Assembly: GCA_002496805.1 (NCBI GenBank)
Contig: DALO01000010.1
Span: forward strand, 1-33,235
DNA from: Methanobacterium sp. UBA353
GTDB taxonomy: Archaea; Methanobacteriota; Methanobacteria; Methanobacteriales; Methanobacteriaceae
DNA: 33,235 nt
Direction: 5' to 3'
Below, piece by piece: positions 1 to 9,100 of this stretch. Under the pieces are notes generated by a model, which saw nothing but the letters and a program-made list of their open reading frames with translations, did no database searches and had not been told where the DNA came from. The stretch's first letter is position 1. Each line of letters starts with the position of its first letter. Made by a program: the position numbers and the translations under genes.

Positions 1-39
1 TTAAAACAGACACCCTGTTTATTATACTAATTAGGAAAA

Positions 40-1821
40 ATGTTAGGGGGCATTAGAATATCTAATGAAGGAAAAGGGAGGATTTATCCCTCTTGGGATG
101 AAATAAAAAATTTACATGATCCATTGACAGATGGAGAAGAAACTTTAGCTTTATTTTTGGATAAAAATCTTCCAAATGAATGGAAAATATTTGTTCAACC
201 TCATTTAAATGGCAGCAGACCTGATATTGTTGTTTTAAACCCTAAACTAGGTGCAATGGTATATGAGGTCAAAGATTATAAATTATCTACTTATAACTGG
301 AAGAAAGGCAAATCCACTAAACATGATGAAAATGAAACAGTTAAACAACATATTAATCAAGTGGAACATTATAAAGAGAAATTGATACAGTTAATTCCAA
401 ACATGGCTGAGATGATTGATTATGACGAATCATTTTTTGGGATTATAAGAACTGGGATTTATTTACATAAAATCACAGGTAATGATGCTCGTCTTCTTTT
501 TGGCAATATTAAGTATCCTACTATTATTGGGTTTGATGAATTAATCGACGAGGATATAGATACAATTGTCCCCAGGGCACATAATAAATATGGATCTTTA
601 AGACAGGAGTGGGCTGATGAACTGGAATTCTGGTTAAATCCTCCTTTTCATTTTAAAGAACAAATTAAATTAATTGAACTTACTAGTGATCAAAAAAAAT
701 ATGCTAAACCTAAACCTGGGCATAGGCGTTTGCGTGGTGTCGCTGGAAGTGGTAAAACATTGGTTATTGCCTATAAAGCAGCTCAATTAGCATCAGAAGG
801 GAAAAAAGTTCTGGTTATAACATTTAACCTTACACTATGGCATTTCATCAGGGATATGATTGCTAGAACTCCCTATAACTTTGAATGGGCTAATATCACT
901 TTTAATTATTTCCATGGTTTTTGCAAAGACATGTTGAATGAATTAAATATTCCTAAGCCATATCCTTTCTTAGAAAATGTTGTAAGTACTTTAGAAGGAG
1001 CTATTTCTAACGTTGCCATTGACGAATATAAATATGATGCTATCTTAATTGATGAAGGTCAGGATTACGAGTGGATTTGGTATGATTTATTATCTAAGTT
1101 TTTGACTGATAGAAATGAACTTTTCTTTGTATGTGACAAGAAACAGAATATCTACAATCGCGAGCTTAGTTGGATAGATAATATGGGGGAGTTTAAAGGA
1201 AAAGTTCAGTTTAAAGGTGTTTGGCCCGAATTAAAGACTGTTTATCGGATACCGAAAAAAATTGGTGATATAACTAATAAATTTAGTGATGAATTTGGGT
1301 TGGAACATTCAATAGAAGTATCTGAGGATTATCAGCAAATAACCCTATTTGAAAAACCTCCTATATTCCGATGGGATAATATTAAGATTAATAATTGGAG
1401 TGCTCATTTGATGGAAGCCTATGATCTCATTAAAAACCAGCAAATGAATTTTAAGGAAGGTCATGCATCTGATATTGTGGTTTTACTTCCCAGTAGAAAA
1501 ATGGGAATGGCAGCTGTAAATATCTTCAATAAGGAGAATATTCAGGTAAACCATGTTTTTGAATATGAAGAACAAGTGAAGTATCATAATCATAAAAAAG
1601 CTTTCTGGTTAGGTGACAGTCGTCTTAAAATGAGTACTATTCATAGTTTTAAAGGATGGGAAGCTCTGCATGTAATTATGTTGATACCTAAAAATTGGAA
1701 TGGAGATGAGAATTTAGATTCTCTGGTATACACAGCCATGACTAGATCAAGGAAAAATTTGATTGTTTTAAATGGTAATGAAAGGTATTGGGAATTTGGT
1801 GAAACCTTAAATAATAAATAA
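40..1821 (+). CDS. NERD-domain superfamily 1 DNA helicase
   Basis: The product (593 residues) joins an N-terminal NERD nuclease-related domain to a UvrD/REP-like superfamily 1 helicase. The NERD part shows a PD-(D/E)xK arrangement: D62 in PDIVV, then E76-V-K78. Helicase motifs follow in order: Walker A GVAGSGKT at 233-240, Walker B IDEGQD with D338/E339, a late motif STIHSFKGWE, and motif VI VYTAMTRSRKNL near the C terminus. NERD-helicase fusions are known in DNA repair and in defence loci; a role in cutting and unwinding foreign or damaged DNA is inference. An in-frame TAA lies 12 bases upstream of the ATG, so the start cannot be extended. No strong ribosome site is visible, only a weak TTAGGA. 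It heads a defence-like cluster and is followed directly by a decayed ATPase fragment. Confidence 0.88.
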   Translation: MLGGIRISNEGKGRIYPSWDEIKNLHDPLTDGEETLALFLDKNLPNEWKIFVQPHLNGSRPDIVVLNPKLGAMVYEVKDYKLSTYNWKKGKSTKHDENETVKQHINQVEHYKEKLIQLIPNMAEMIDYDESFFGIIRTGIYLHKITGNDARLLFGNIKYPTIIGFDELIDEDIDTIVPRAHNKYGSLRQEWADELEFWLNPPFHFKEQIKLIELTSDQKKYAKPKPGHRRLRGVAGSGKTLVIAYKAAQLASEGKKVLVITFNLTLWHFIRDMIARTPYNFEWANITFNYFHGFCKDMLNELNIPKPYPFLENVVSTLEGAISNVAIDEYKYDAILIDEGQDYEWIWYDLLSKFLTDRNELFFVCDKKQNIYNRELSWIDNMGEFKGKVQFKGVWPELKTVYRIPKKIGDITNKFSDEFGLEHSIEVSEDYQQITLFEKPPIFRWDNIKINNWSAHLMEAYDLIKNQQMNFKEGHASDIVVLLPSRKMGMAAVNIFNKENIQVNHVFEYEEQVKYHNHKKAFWLGDSRLKMSTIHSFKGWEALHVIMLIPKNWNGDENLDSLVYTAMTRSRKNLIVLNGNERYWEFGETLNNK

Positions 1822-1834
1822 AATTTTTAAGAAT

Positions 1835-1973
1835 TTATTTTCTCCTGAAGGTCGAAACTTCCTCAGCTCTGGGCCCAATGGTCCGGGTAAAAGTGATACC
1901 CAGATGCAGTTGACTTTTATACGGTGATGTTTACAAATTGAAAAGATCTGGAATCAAAGACATACAAACTTAA
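1835..1973 (+). pseudogene. Remnant of a Rad50/SMC-like ATPase N terminus
   Basis: This non-coding stretch matches the start of the intact ATPase gene at 3718. One frame reads GRNFLSSGPNGPGKS, against SRNFLISGPNGSGKS in the intact gene, a recognisable Walker A loop. After a frameshift the match continues at DNA level (GATGCAGTTGACTTT against GATGCAGTGGACTTT, then CGGTGATGT) and ends with GIKDIQT against GTKDIKL. The frame is broken and stops follow, so it cannot make an ATPase. It occupies most of the 275-base gap between the helicase and the AlbA_2 regulator. The remaining bases (1974-2096) are AT-rich and probably hold the promoter of the next gene. It is either a fragment of a duplicated ATPase gene or the remains of one replaced by the present copy. 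Confidence 0.85.
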
Positions 1974-2096
1974 GATTATAATTCTGATGAAAAGAGGCAA
2001 ACGCTTAAATTTTCAAAAATAGCATCTAATATTAAGCAATATTACTAAATTAATTATTAAAGTTAACACATTGATTCCAATAGCAGGAGTAATTCC

Positions 2097-3488
2097 ATGT
2101 TTTATGAAGAATCAGAAACTATAGAACTTAAAAAATCAATATCGAGACTTCCTGATGCCTTAAAGTCGATTTGCGCTTTTTGTAATCATAAAGGGGGTTC
2201 TGTATTTTTTGGTGTTACTTCCACTGGCGAGATTAAAGGTTCGGATGTTTCAGATAAAGTTCTCCTAAAGATATCTCAACAGATTAACAGGATTCGACCA
2301 GAAATAACCCCCGAAATTCATGAAGTTAATGAAAGTGGTGTATCTCTTATTGAAGTGAAAGTTCCAGAAGGCAATAATAAACCTTATTTCTTGAATGGAA
2401 TTGCCTATTTTAGAGTAGGAACCGAAGATAAAGTGATTCCTCCAGATGATCTTAAAAGGATAATTTTGGAAGAAAACAGGGAAGATTGGGATGAAGAGAT
2501 TATAACAACTGTCTCACTTGATGATATTGATAAGGATAGTCTTGATAAATTCTTGGTTACGGCTCGCGAAAGTAGAAATTTTGATATTAATGTTAAAGTT
2601 CCTGTAAAAGAGGCACTGGAAAGACTCGGTTTGATTAGGAATGGTTCATTAACCAATGCAGCAGTACTTCTCTTTACTCGGAACCCTCAGAAATTCTTTC
2701 CCCAAGCACAAGTAAGGTGTGCTAAATTCACGGGAAATGATGTTACTCAACCCTTTATTGATATGGCAGTTATTGAAGGTAACCTATGGCAACAAATGGA
2801 TGATGCTGAAAAATTTGTCTTATCCAATATCAAACGAGCAGCATGGTTTGAAACTGAAAAAATGGAGAGAACTGAACATTTTGAATATCCATTTGGGGCT
2901 ATTAGAGAGGCCCTGGTCAATGCTATCTGTCACCGGGACTATCGGTCATCTGGAAATGTACAGGTGAGAATATTCGATAATTCCATGGAAATATGGAATC
3001 CCGGAACACTCCCTGAAGGAATAACCATTGAACTGTTAAAGGAAAATCATACTTCCAAGCCCAGAAATAAATTAATTGCTAAATTGCTATTTTTATCAAA
3101 ATATATTGAGCAGTGGGGTTCTGGAACCAACAAGATGATTGAAGCATGTGTGAGTGAAGGATTACCTGAACCAGAGTTTAGTGAAGTGGGGGATGATTTT
3201 AGAGTAACTTTAACACGTTCCAGAATTAATGAGATCCTTGAAAATCCTGATTTAATTAACAGTAGGCAGAAGAAATCAATGGAATATTTAATGACTAACG
3301 AGTTCATTACCTCAACTAAATATGGAGAACTCTTTAAATGTACTGATAGGACCGCAAGGACTGATCTTAAAAGAATGTTTGAATTAGGAATTGTTGAAAA
3401 AAGGAAAGAAGGATATCAAACACATTACATTCTAAGTAGTCCTTTCCGGAAATTTCCGGAAATTTCCGGCAATGGGGATGGAAATTAA
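2097..3488 (+). CDS. AlbA_2 (Schlafen-like) domain ATP-binding putative transcriptional regulator
   Basis: The product (463 residues) has the usual order of the AlbA_2/HATPase_c_4 family. Residues 1-125 form an AlbA_2 (Schlafen AlbA) domain beginning FYEESETIELKKS with the GG(S)VFFGV turn. A GHKL-like ATP-binding domain follows, with the EALVNAICHRDY motif (E271, N275, H279-Y282) and the YIEQWGSGTNKM motif. A winged-helix region (about 380-450) includes TDRTARTDLKRM. Members are usually annotated as predicted transcriptional regulators; some sit beside toxin or defence genes. The start is supported by AGGAG seven bases before the ATG. The protein ends in FRKFPEISGN, encoded by a short palindromic DNA repeat. 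The next gene starts 56 bases on, so it could regulate or be co-transcribed with the ATPase pair downstream; that role is inferred. Confidence 0.88.
   Translation: MFYEESETIELKKSISRLPDALKSICAFCNHKGGSVFFGVTSTGEIKGSDVSDKVLLKISQQINRIRPEITPEIHEVNESGVSLIEVKVPEGNNKPYFLNGIAYFRVGTEDKVIPPDDLKRIILEENREDWDEEIITTVSLDDIDKDSLDKFLVTARESRNFDINVKVPVKEALERLGLIRNGSLTNAAVLLFTRNPQKFFPQAQVRCAKFTGNDVTQPFIDMAVIEGNLWQQMDDAEKFVLSNIKRAAWFETEKMERTEHFEYPFGAIREALVNAICHRDYRSSGNVQVRIFDNSMEIWNPGTLPEGITIELLKENHTSKPRNKLIAKLLFLSKYIEQWGSGTNKMIEACVSEGLPEPEFSEVGDDFRVTLTRSRINEILENPDLINSRQKKSMEYLMTNEFITSTKYGELFKCTDRTARTDLKRMFELGIVEKRKEGYQTHYILSSPFRKFPEISGNGDGN
3443..3469 (+). repeat. TTTCCGGAAA tandem palindromic repeat inside the 3' end of the regulator gene
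   Basis: The decamer TTTCCGGAAA, itself a perfect palindrome, is repeated about 2.7 times with a 10-base period. In the coding frame it gives FRKFPEISG. The repeat is close to one DNA turn per unit, so every palindrome faces the same side of the helix. Confidence 0.8.
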
Positions 3489-3544
3489 TTACATGTAATT
3501 TAGAGGTAAGTTATATAGAATCTTATGATTATGGGGGAAAAAGA

Positions 3545-3721
3545 ATGCCTGAAGCTCCTCAATCAATTCTCGATGAAATCCTGGATAAAACCTTTCACAA
3601 ACTCGAGGATAATAAAGATTTTAATTCTGAATTATTATTAGAACTCCGTAAACTGGCTTCTGACGAATCACTTCAAGATGATAAATTTTTGACTTCTATT
3701 TTAAAAGGTGATCTCCCATGA
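3545..3721 (+). CDS. Small 58-residue protein translationally coupled to the ATPase
   Basis: This short reading frame encodes an acidic, mostly helical protein beginning MPEAPQSILDEILDK and ending LTSILKGDLP. I do not recognise the family. Evidence that it is real: a GGGGG ribosome site just upstream of its ATG, and a stop codon that overlaps the start of the next gene (ATGA at 3718-3721), the classic sign of translational coupling. It has no cysteines and no membrane segment. By position it may be a small partner subunit of the Rad50-like ATPase, but nothing in its sequence fixes a function. It is not present in the decayed ATPase fragment upstream. Confidence 0.75.
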   Translation: MPEAPQSILDEILDKTFHKLEDNKDFNSELLLELRKLASDESLQDDKFLTSILKGDLP

Positions 3722-6129
3722 GGATACAGGAACTAGAAATCTGTAACTTCAGAGGGATAAAAGAACTGAAATTAGAGCCAAATAGTCGAAACTTTCTTAT
3801 CTCCGGCCCTAATGGTTCAGGTAAAAGTGCCATTGTGGATGCAGTGGACTTTCTCTTAACCGGTGATGTATCTCGTATGAGGGGTCCGGGAACTAAAGAC
3901 ATCAAACTAAAAGAACACGCACCCCACATAAAAGCAGATGCAAAGGATTGTTGGGTGAAAGCCACAATAGAAATACCAGATCTCACAGAACCCGTGGAGA
4001 TTAAGCGGGTTATGGATAAACCCAAGAAACTGGTCTGTGACGATGAGTACGTTGATGTTTTGGAACCTATCCAGGAACTAGCCAGCCGGGGACAACACGT
4101 TCTTACCAGGCGTGAGATTCTCAACTACGTCACAGCTGATGCAGGGACCCGTGCTAAACAGATACAAAACCTGCTTAAAATAAATGAAGTAGAAGTTACT
4201 CGTAAAAAACTGCGAAAAGTTCTAAATTCACTGAAAAAAGATTCCCAAAATGCCCAGTCAAATCTCAACAACAGTAAAGCCCATATAAATAGTACAGTAG
4301 ATGTTGAAACCTTCAATGAGGATGTTATTTTAAATTTTGTAAATGAAAACCGGCAGATACTCGGTGCTGAAGAACTGGATAAGTTGGATTCAACAACTGT
4401 TAAAGAAGGTGTTAAATCCCCGGCTTTAGTTGCTGATGATAATATTAACTTGGAATTACTGGAAAAAGATTTAGAAAACCTTCAAGATACTGATTTTAAT
4501 GAAGAAACAGGATTATTACAATCTGAATATCTAGAATTACATGATAAGTTAATGTCTGATACCACATCACCTAAAGACAGACTTCAACTGACACAGTTAG
4601 GGTTGAAGTTAACTAGTGATACATGTCCATTGTGTGACACACCTTGGGACCCAGACCAACTGCAAAACCACCTAAAAGATAAACTGGAACACCTTAAAGG
4701 AGTTGAAAGTGACCTTGAAAGGATGCAAGAACTATCGGGGAACATATCTCGTGCAATTAAAAGTAAACTATCCAGTCTGGCTCAAGTGATTAAAGACAGT
4801 TCAGTGTTAGGATTAGACCAAGAAGTAGGTGTACTAAAAGTTTACAAGGACGATCTTACAACGATTGATGCATCACTTGATAGAGATGAATATGGTGGAG
4901 AATCAATACCCCTACTTACTGATATTGAAGAATTAGGAGGGAAGATTCTCCAAGTGGCAGTGGATAGATATGGTGAACCTTCCCCGGAGCAAACTGCCTG
5001 GGATAAACTGAACAGATTAGAAGAAAACCTCAAGTATTATGAAGAAAACCTCATACAACACGAAAAATCCAAAAATGCACTTCAAAATGCTGAAATTCTG
5101 CATGATGCTTTTATTGAGTCCAGGGATCATGTCCTGGATTCATTGTATGCTGAGGTTAAGGATCGTTTTGTGGAACTATACAGACAACTGCACGGAGCTG
5201 ACGAAGCAGACTTCGATGCAGACCTAGTATCAGAAGGTGCAGGAGTGGATTTCAAGGTTAAATTCCACGGAGAAGGCAAACACCCTCCCCACGCCCTACA
5301 CAGTGAAGGTCATCAGGATAGTATGGGTATCTGCCTATACCTAGCACTAGCAGAAAGACTAACTCAAGGGTATATTGACCTTATAATCTTGGATGATGTG
5401 ATGATGAGTGTGGATGCACCCCACAGAAGACAGATATGCCACTTACTAGCCGATTTCTTCAAAGGTAAGCAGTTTTTCATTACAACTCATGATCAGACTT
5501 GGGCGAGACAGTTACAGTCAGAGGGTGTCATTAAGTCCAAAAATAGAGTTGAATTATCGAATTGGACTATTCAGGATGGCCCTCGAATAAATTACATGGG
5601 AGATATTTGGGGTCCAATTGAAAAAGATCTAAGTCATAATGATGTTCCCAGTGCAGCGGCTAAACTAAGGAGAGGTTCTGAGGAATACTTTGGTCTGGTA
5701 TGTTCTAATCTTCAAGCACCAGTCAAATACAAGTTTAGTGGCCAAAATGATCTTGGTGATCTTCTAAGTGGTGCACAATCTAGTTATAAAAAACATTTGA
5801 AACAAGCCAAAACTGCAGCCCGTTCTTGGGAAAATTATGAAGAGCTAGCTAAATTGAAATCTATTGAAGATTATTCTAAGGATGTTTTCGGACGAATAAA
5901 TGTGGAAAGATGGGCTGTTAACCCTGCTGTGCACTTCAATGAATGGGCTGATTTCACTCCACAAGACTTTAAACCAGTAGTTGATTCTTTTAATAGTCTG
6001 TTTTCATTATTCCAATGTGATAAATGTGGAACAATTCTACACTTAGTTACGAGTGAAGGTAATTCGGAGGCTGTTAAGTGTAATTGTGGGAGTGTTACTT
6101 GGAATCTAAAAAATAGAAAAAAAGATTAA
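3718..6129 (+). CDS. Rad50/SMC-like ATPase with Zn-hook and C-terminal zinc ribbon
   Basis: The product (803 residues) is an ABC-type ATPase of the SMC/Rad50 class (AAA_23-like head). It starts MRIQELEICNFRGIKEL with Walker A GPNGSGKS at 30-37. A coiled-coil region is interrupted by a CPLC motif (C303, C306), as in a zinc hook. The second half of the head has the signature-like SEGHQDSMGICLYLALAERL, Walker B LIILDDV with D559/D560, the D-loop SVDAPHR and the H-loop FITTHDQ. An extra C-terminal region (about 620-803) ends in a zinc ribbon, C767-x2-C770 and C788-x-C790. It is coupled to the 58-residue gene by a 4-base overlap. No Mre11-type nuclease is adjacent, so it differs from a standard Mre11-Rad50 pair. 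A defence or DNA-end-sensing role is inferred from its neighbours. Confidence 0.87.
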   Translation: MRIQELEICNFRGIKELKLEPNSRNFLISGPNGSGKSAIVDAVDFLLTGDVSRMRGPGTKDIKLKEHAPHIKADAKDCWVKATIEIPDLTEPVEIKRVMDKPKKLVCDDEYVDVLEPIQELASRGQHVLTRREILNYVTADAGTRAKQIQNLLKINEVEVTRKKLRKVLNSLKKDSQNAQSNLNNSKAHINSTVDVETFNEDVILNFVNENRQILGAEELDKLDSTTVKEGVKSPALVADDNINLELLEKDLENLQDTDFNEETGLLQSEYLELHDKLMSDTTSPKDRLQLTQLGLKLTSDTCPLCDTPWDPDQLQNHLKDKLEHLKGVESDLERMQELSGNISRAIKSKLSSLAQVIKDSSVLGLDQEVGVLKVYKDDLTTIDASLDRDEYGGESIPLLTDIEELGGKILQVAVDRYGEPSPEQTAWDKLNRLEENLKYYEENLIQHEKSKNALQNAEILHDAFIESRDHVLDSLYAEVKDRFVELYRQLHGADEADFDADLVSEGAGVDFKVKFHGEGKHPPHALHSEGHQDSMGICLYLALAERLTQGYIDLIILDDVMMSVDAPHRRQICHLLADFFKGKQFFITTHDQTWARQLQSEGVIKSKNRVELSNWTIQDGPRINYMGDIWGPIEKDLSHNDVPSAAAKLRRGSEEYFGLVCSNLQAPVKYKFSGQNDLGDLLSGAQSSYKKHLKQAKTAARSWENYEELAKLKSIEDYSKDVFGRINVERWAVNPAVHFNEWADFTPQDFKPVVDSFNSLFSLFQCDKCGTILHLVTSEGNSEAVKCNCGSVTWNLKNRKKD

Positions 6130-6151
6130 ATTATTTAGTTTAAATTAATCA

Positions 6152-9100
6152 TTATGAGTTCGGTAAGTTTATCATCCCATTAGGCATTTTAACTAATTCT
6201 TCATCTGAAAGAAGCTCTTTTATTATAGAATTAATTCTTTCAGAAATATTTCCACGAGTTGTTTTAAACCCTAATAGGCGTGATACTTGCAGTATTAAAT
6301 CTTTTTGTTCTGTAGCAAACTGGTTATCAATAACCATTATTATGGCTTTTTCTATTTCTTCATCACTAATCAAATCAATTCTGGGTGGAGGATCACCAGT
6401 TCTTAATCGGACAACAGTATCTTTATTTTTAAAATATAAAAAATCATTTTTGAATTGGATTTTACCTTTTTGGGTGGCGATTTTAAGAGCAGAATCTAAA
6501 TTATCTTTTATTCTATTTCCTGTTCTTTTAATCTTCCAATGGTCTCGTATTCTACGAAATACTTCATTTACATGAACTGGACTTTCAAATTTTACAATCC
6601 TGTTAATGGCATTTGCTAGTTCAGAAGGATTCTTCTCGTGTAAGGGAATATTTGTAGAAATTTTTAATCGTTTATAGATTTCATATTTTGGTATTGTATC
6701 TTTTAGATCTAGAATTTTAGTTTCAGGCACTAAAATAGATTGTTTTTCAAATATTTCAGGTTCATCAAAGGTAGATTCACTAATGGTATGATTAATACTA
6801 TTTGGGTTTGTTTTTGAATCTTTTACAGCCTTCAAAAGCCTATCAATACTTTCTTCTCTGCTTTTGTACCAATCTGTTGACCAAATCCTGTAAATATTCC
6901 AACCTAAACCTTCTAATACTTGTTGACGAAGTCTATCACGGTCTCTAGCAACTTCAGAACTATGATACATTGCCCCATCACATTCAATACCTAGTAAATA
7001 TTTCCCAGGTATCTTAGGGTCAACGACTGCTAAATCAATACGATATCCTGCACATCCGACTTGTTTATGAACAACATAACCATGACTTCTGAGTAATTCA
7101 TAAACAGATTCTTCAAATGGTGAATCAAAATCATTTAAAGGAGCATCTATTTGTAATAACTCTTTGTTTTCGGCATAAGCTAAAAATGTTTTAAGGGCTT
7201 TGAGTCCAAAAGGCGAATTATGTCTTATTTCCAAATCACTATGTCTGAAGTTAGAGTAAATTACACATTTTTCTCTGGCTCTTGTTAACAAAACATTTAG
7301 GCGTCTTTCACCACCTTCACGATTCAATGGCCCAAAATTATAACTGAATTTTTTCGTAGATTCAAATCCAAATCCAACACTCACAAAAATGACATCCCTT
7401 TCATCTCCTTGAATAGTCTCAAGATTTTTTATGAAAAATTTCTCTTCATGCTCTTGATTGAAGTATGATTCAAATTTCTCACGGTCATTGTCTGTTAGTT
7501 GCCTTAATTCCAGTTCTAAAATTTCTTGAATTGCCCGTTGTTGATTTACATTGAAGGTACCTATTCCCAGACTTTTAGAATCACCATATTTATCGAAATG
7601 TTTAAATGCAGCCTTCACAATGGCTTTAGCTTCCCCTAAATTTACAGAGCTTCTACCCCTATCATAAGAAGCATGTTGCCAATCTAAATTAACATATTTA
7701 AGACCCAAATCATTTGATTGGTGTTCAGGTGAAGGATATATAAAAAGATGATTGTCATAGAATTCTTGGTTAGAAACTGCAATAAGAGACTCATGCCTAC
7801 TCCGATAATGCCATCTTAACATTTTAGCTGGAAAGCTACGTTTACATAAATGTAAAATACTTTCCATATCACCAAGAGATGATAATTCATAATCATCTGT
7901 CTCCACATTACCAATAATATTATCAAAAAATGAAGTAGGAGGAAGTTGCTTAGTGTCCCCCATAACAACTAATTGTTCTCCCCTCAATAAAGTGCCCAAA
8001 GCATCTTCTGGTTTTACTTGACTAGCTTCATCAAAAATCACTACATCGAATTTAAGGTGACCAATACCGTTTGGATCAATAAATTGAGCAACAGACAATG
8101 GGCTCATCATAAAACAAGGTTTAATTAGTTTAATTAGACTACCAGCTTCATACAATAATCGTCTGATGGGCATGTGGCCTCTTTTACGGCTAAATTCATT
8201 CTCTAAAATACCACGTTCAGATCGTTTTGATATGTTAAAAGATGAATGGGGAATGTTCTTCCTAATACGTTGTGCAACACGTATTCTGTTGATTCTCAAG
8301 GTTTTTTGGTCTAAATTATTAAACTCTCTAATTTTCTTTTCATGAATTACTCCAACAAAATTTCGCAACTCAGGATAATTAGTAAAAGCCTTTTTTAGTA
8401 AATGATCAGCATAATTACCCTTAAATGCTGGCAATAAATCATCATGGTCCAAAATATCATTATCTATAATTTCAATCATTGGCTGAGCAAGTGCAGGTAA
8501 TTCTTTCTTAGCCAGTGTAAATTGAGACCATTGAACTAGTTTAGGGAGATCTTCATTGTATCTTTCAAGTTTAAATTTCAGGTCTGGGAATTCTGCTCTT
8601 GAAATGGAATCACTGGATAAATTGTTTATTTTAAGAAATTTATTCAATTTCTTAAAATCATTCAAAAAATTCGTTATTGACTTAGACGATGGAACATCGA
8701 TAACTAGTTTCTTTCGGGATGGATTACTAACTATTTTTATTGCATTTCTAGTTATTTTTCCTTGGTTGAGTAGTGTTCGGAAGGTGTTTAGCCATTTTCC
8801 AATGTTTTTGAGGGTTTCTGGATCACTGTTTTCTCCTTCCCAATAGTCTCCGAAAAGGGATTTAGCCGTGTTTTCAGAGTTTTCAATATCATTTCGCAGG
8901 TCTTGACACTTAATTAAGTCATTAAGTTTTTCTATAAGATCTTCATCATTCCTTATAGTTTCTTCAACAATTAAATTATTCAAATTGGCTTTTAAATCAA
9001 AATAATCATTAACCCTCACATTTAAAGAATTTATTTCATCTTTAAGTAAATTAAATTTTATTGAATCTTGAACACTTTCTATTACAAAAAATTCACTTAA

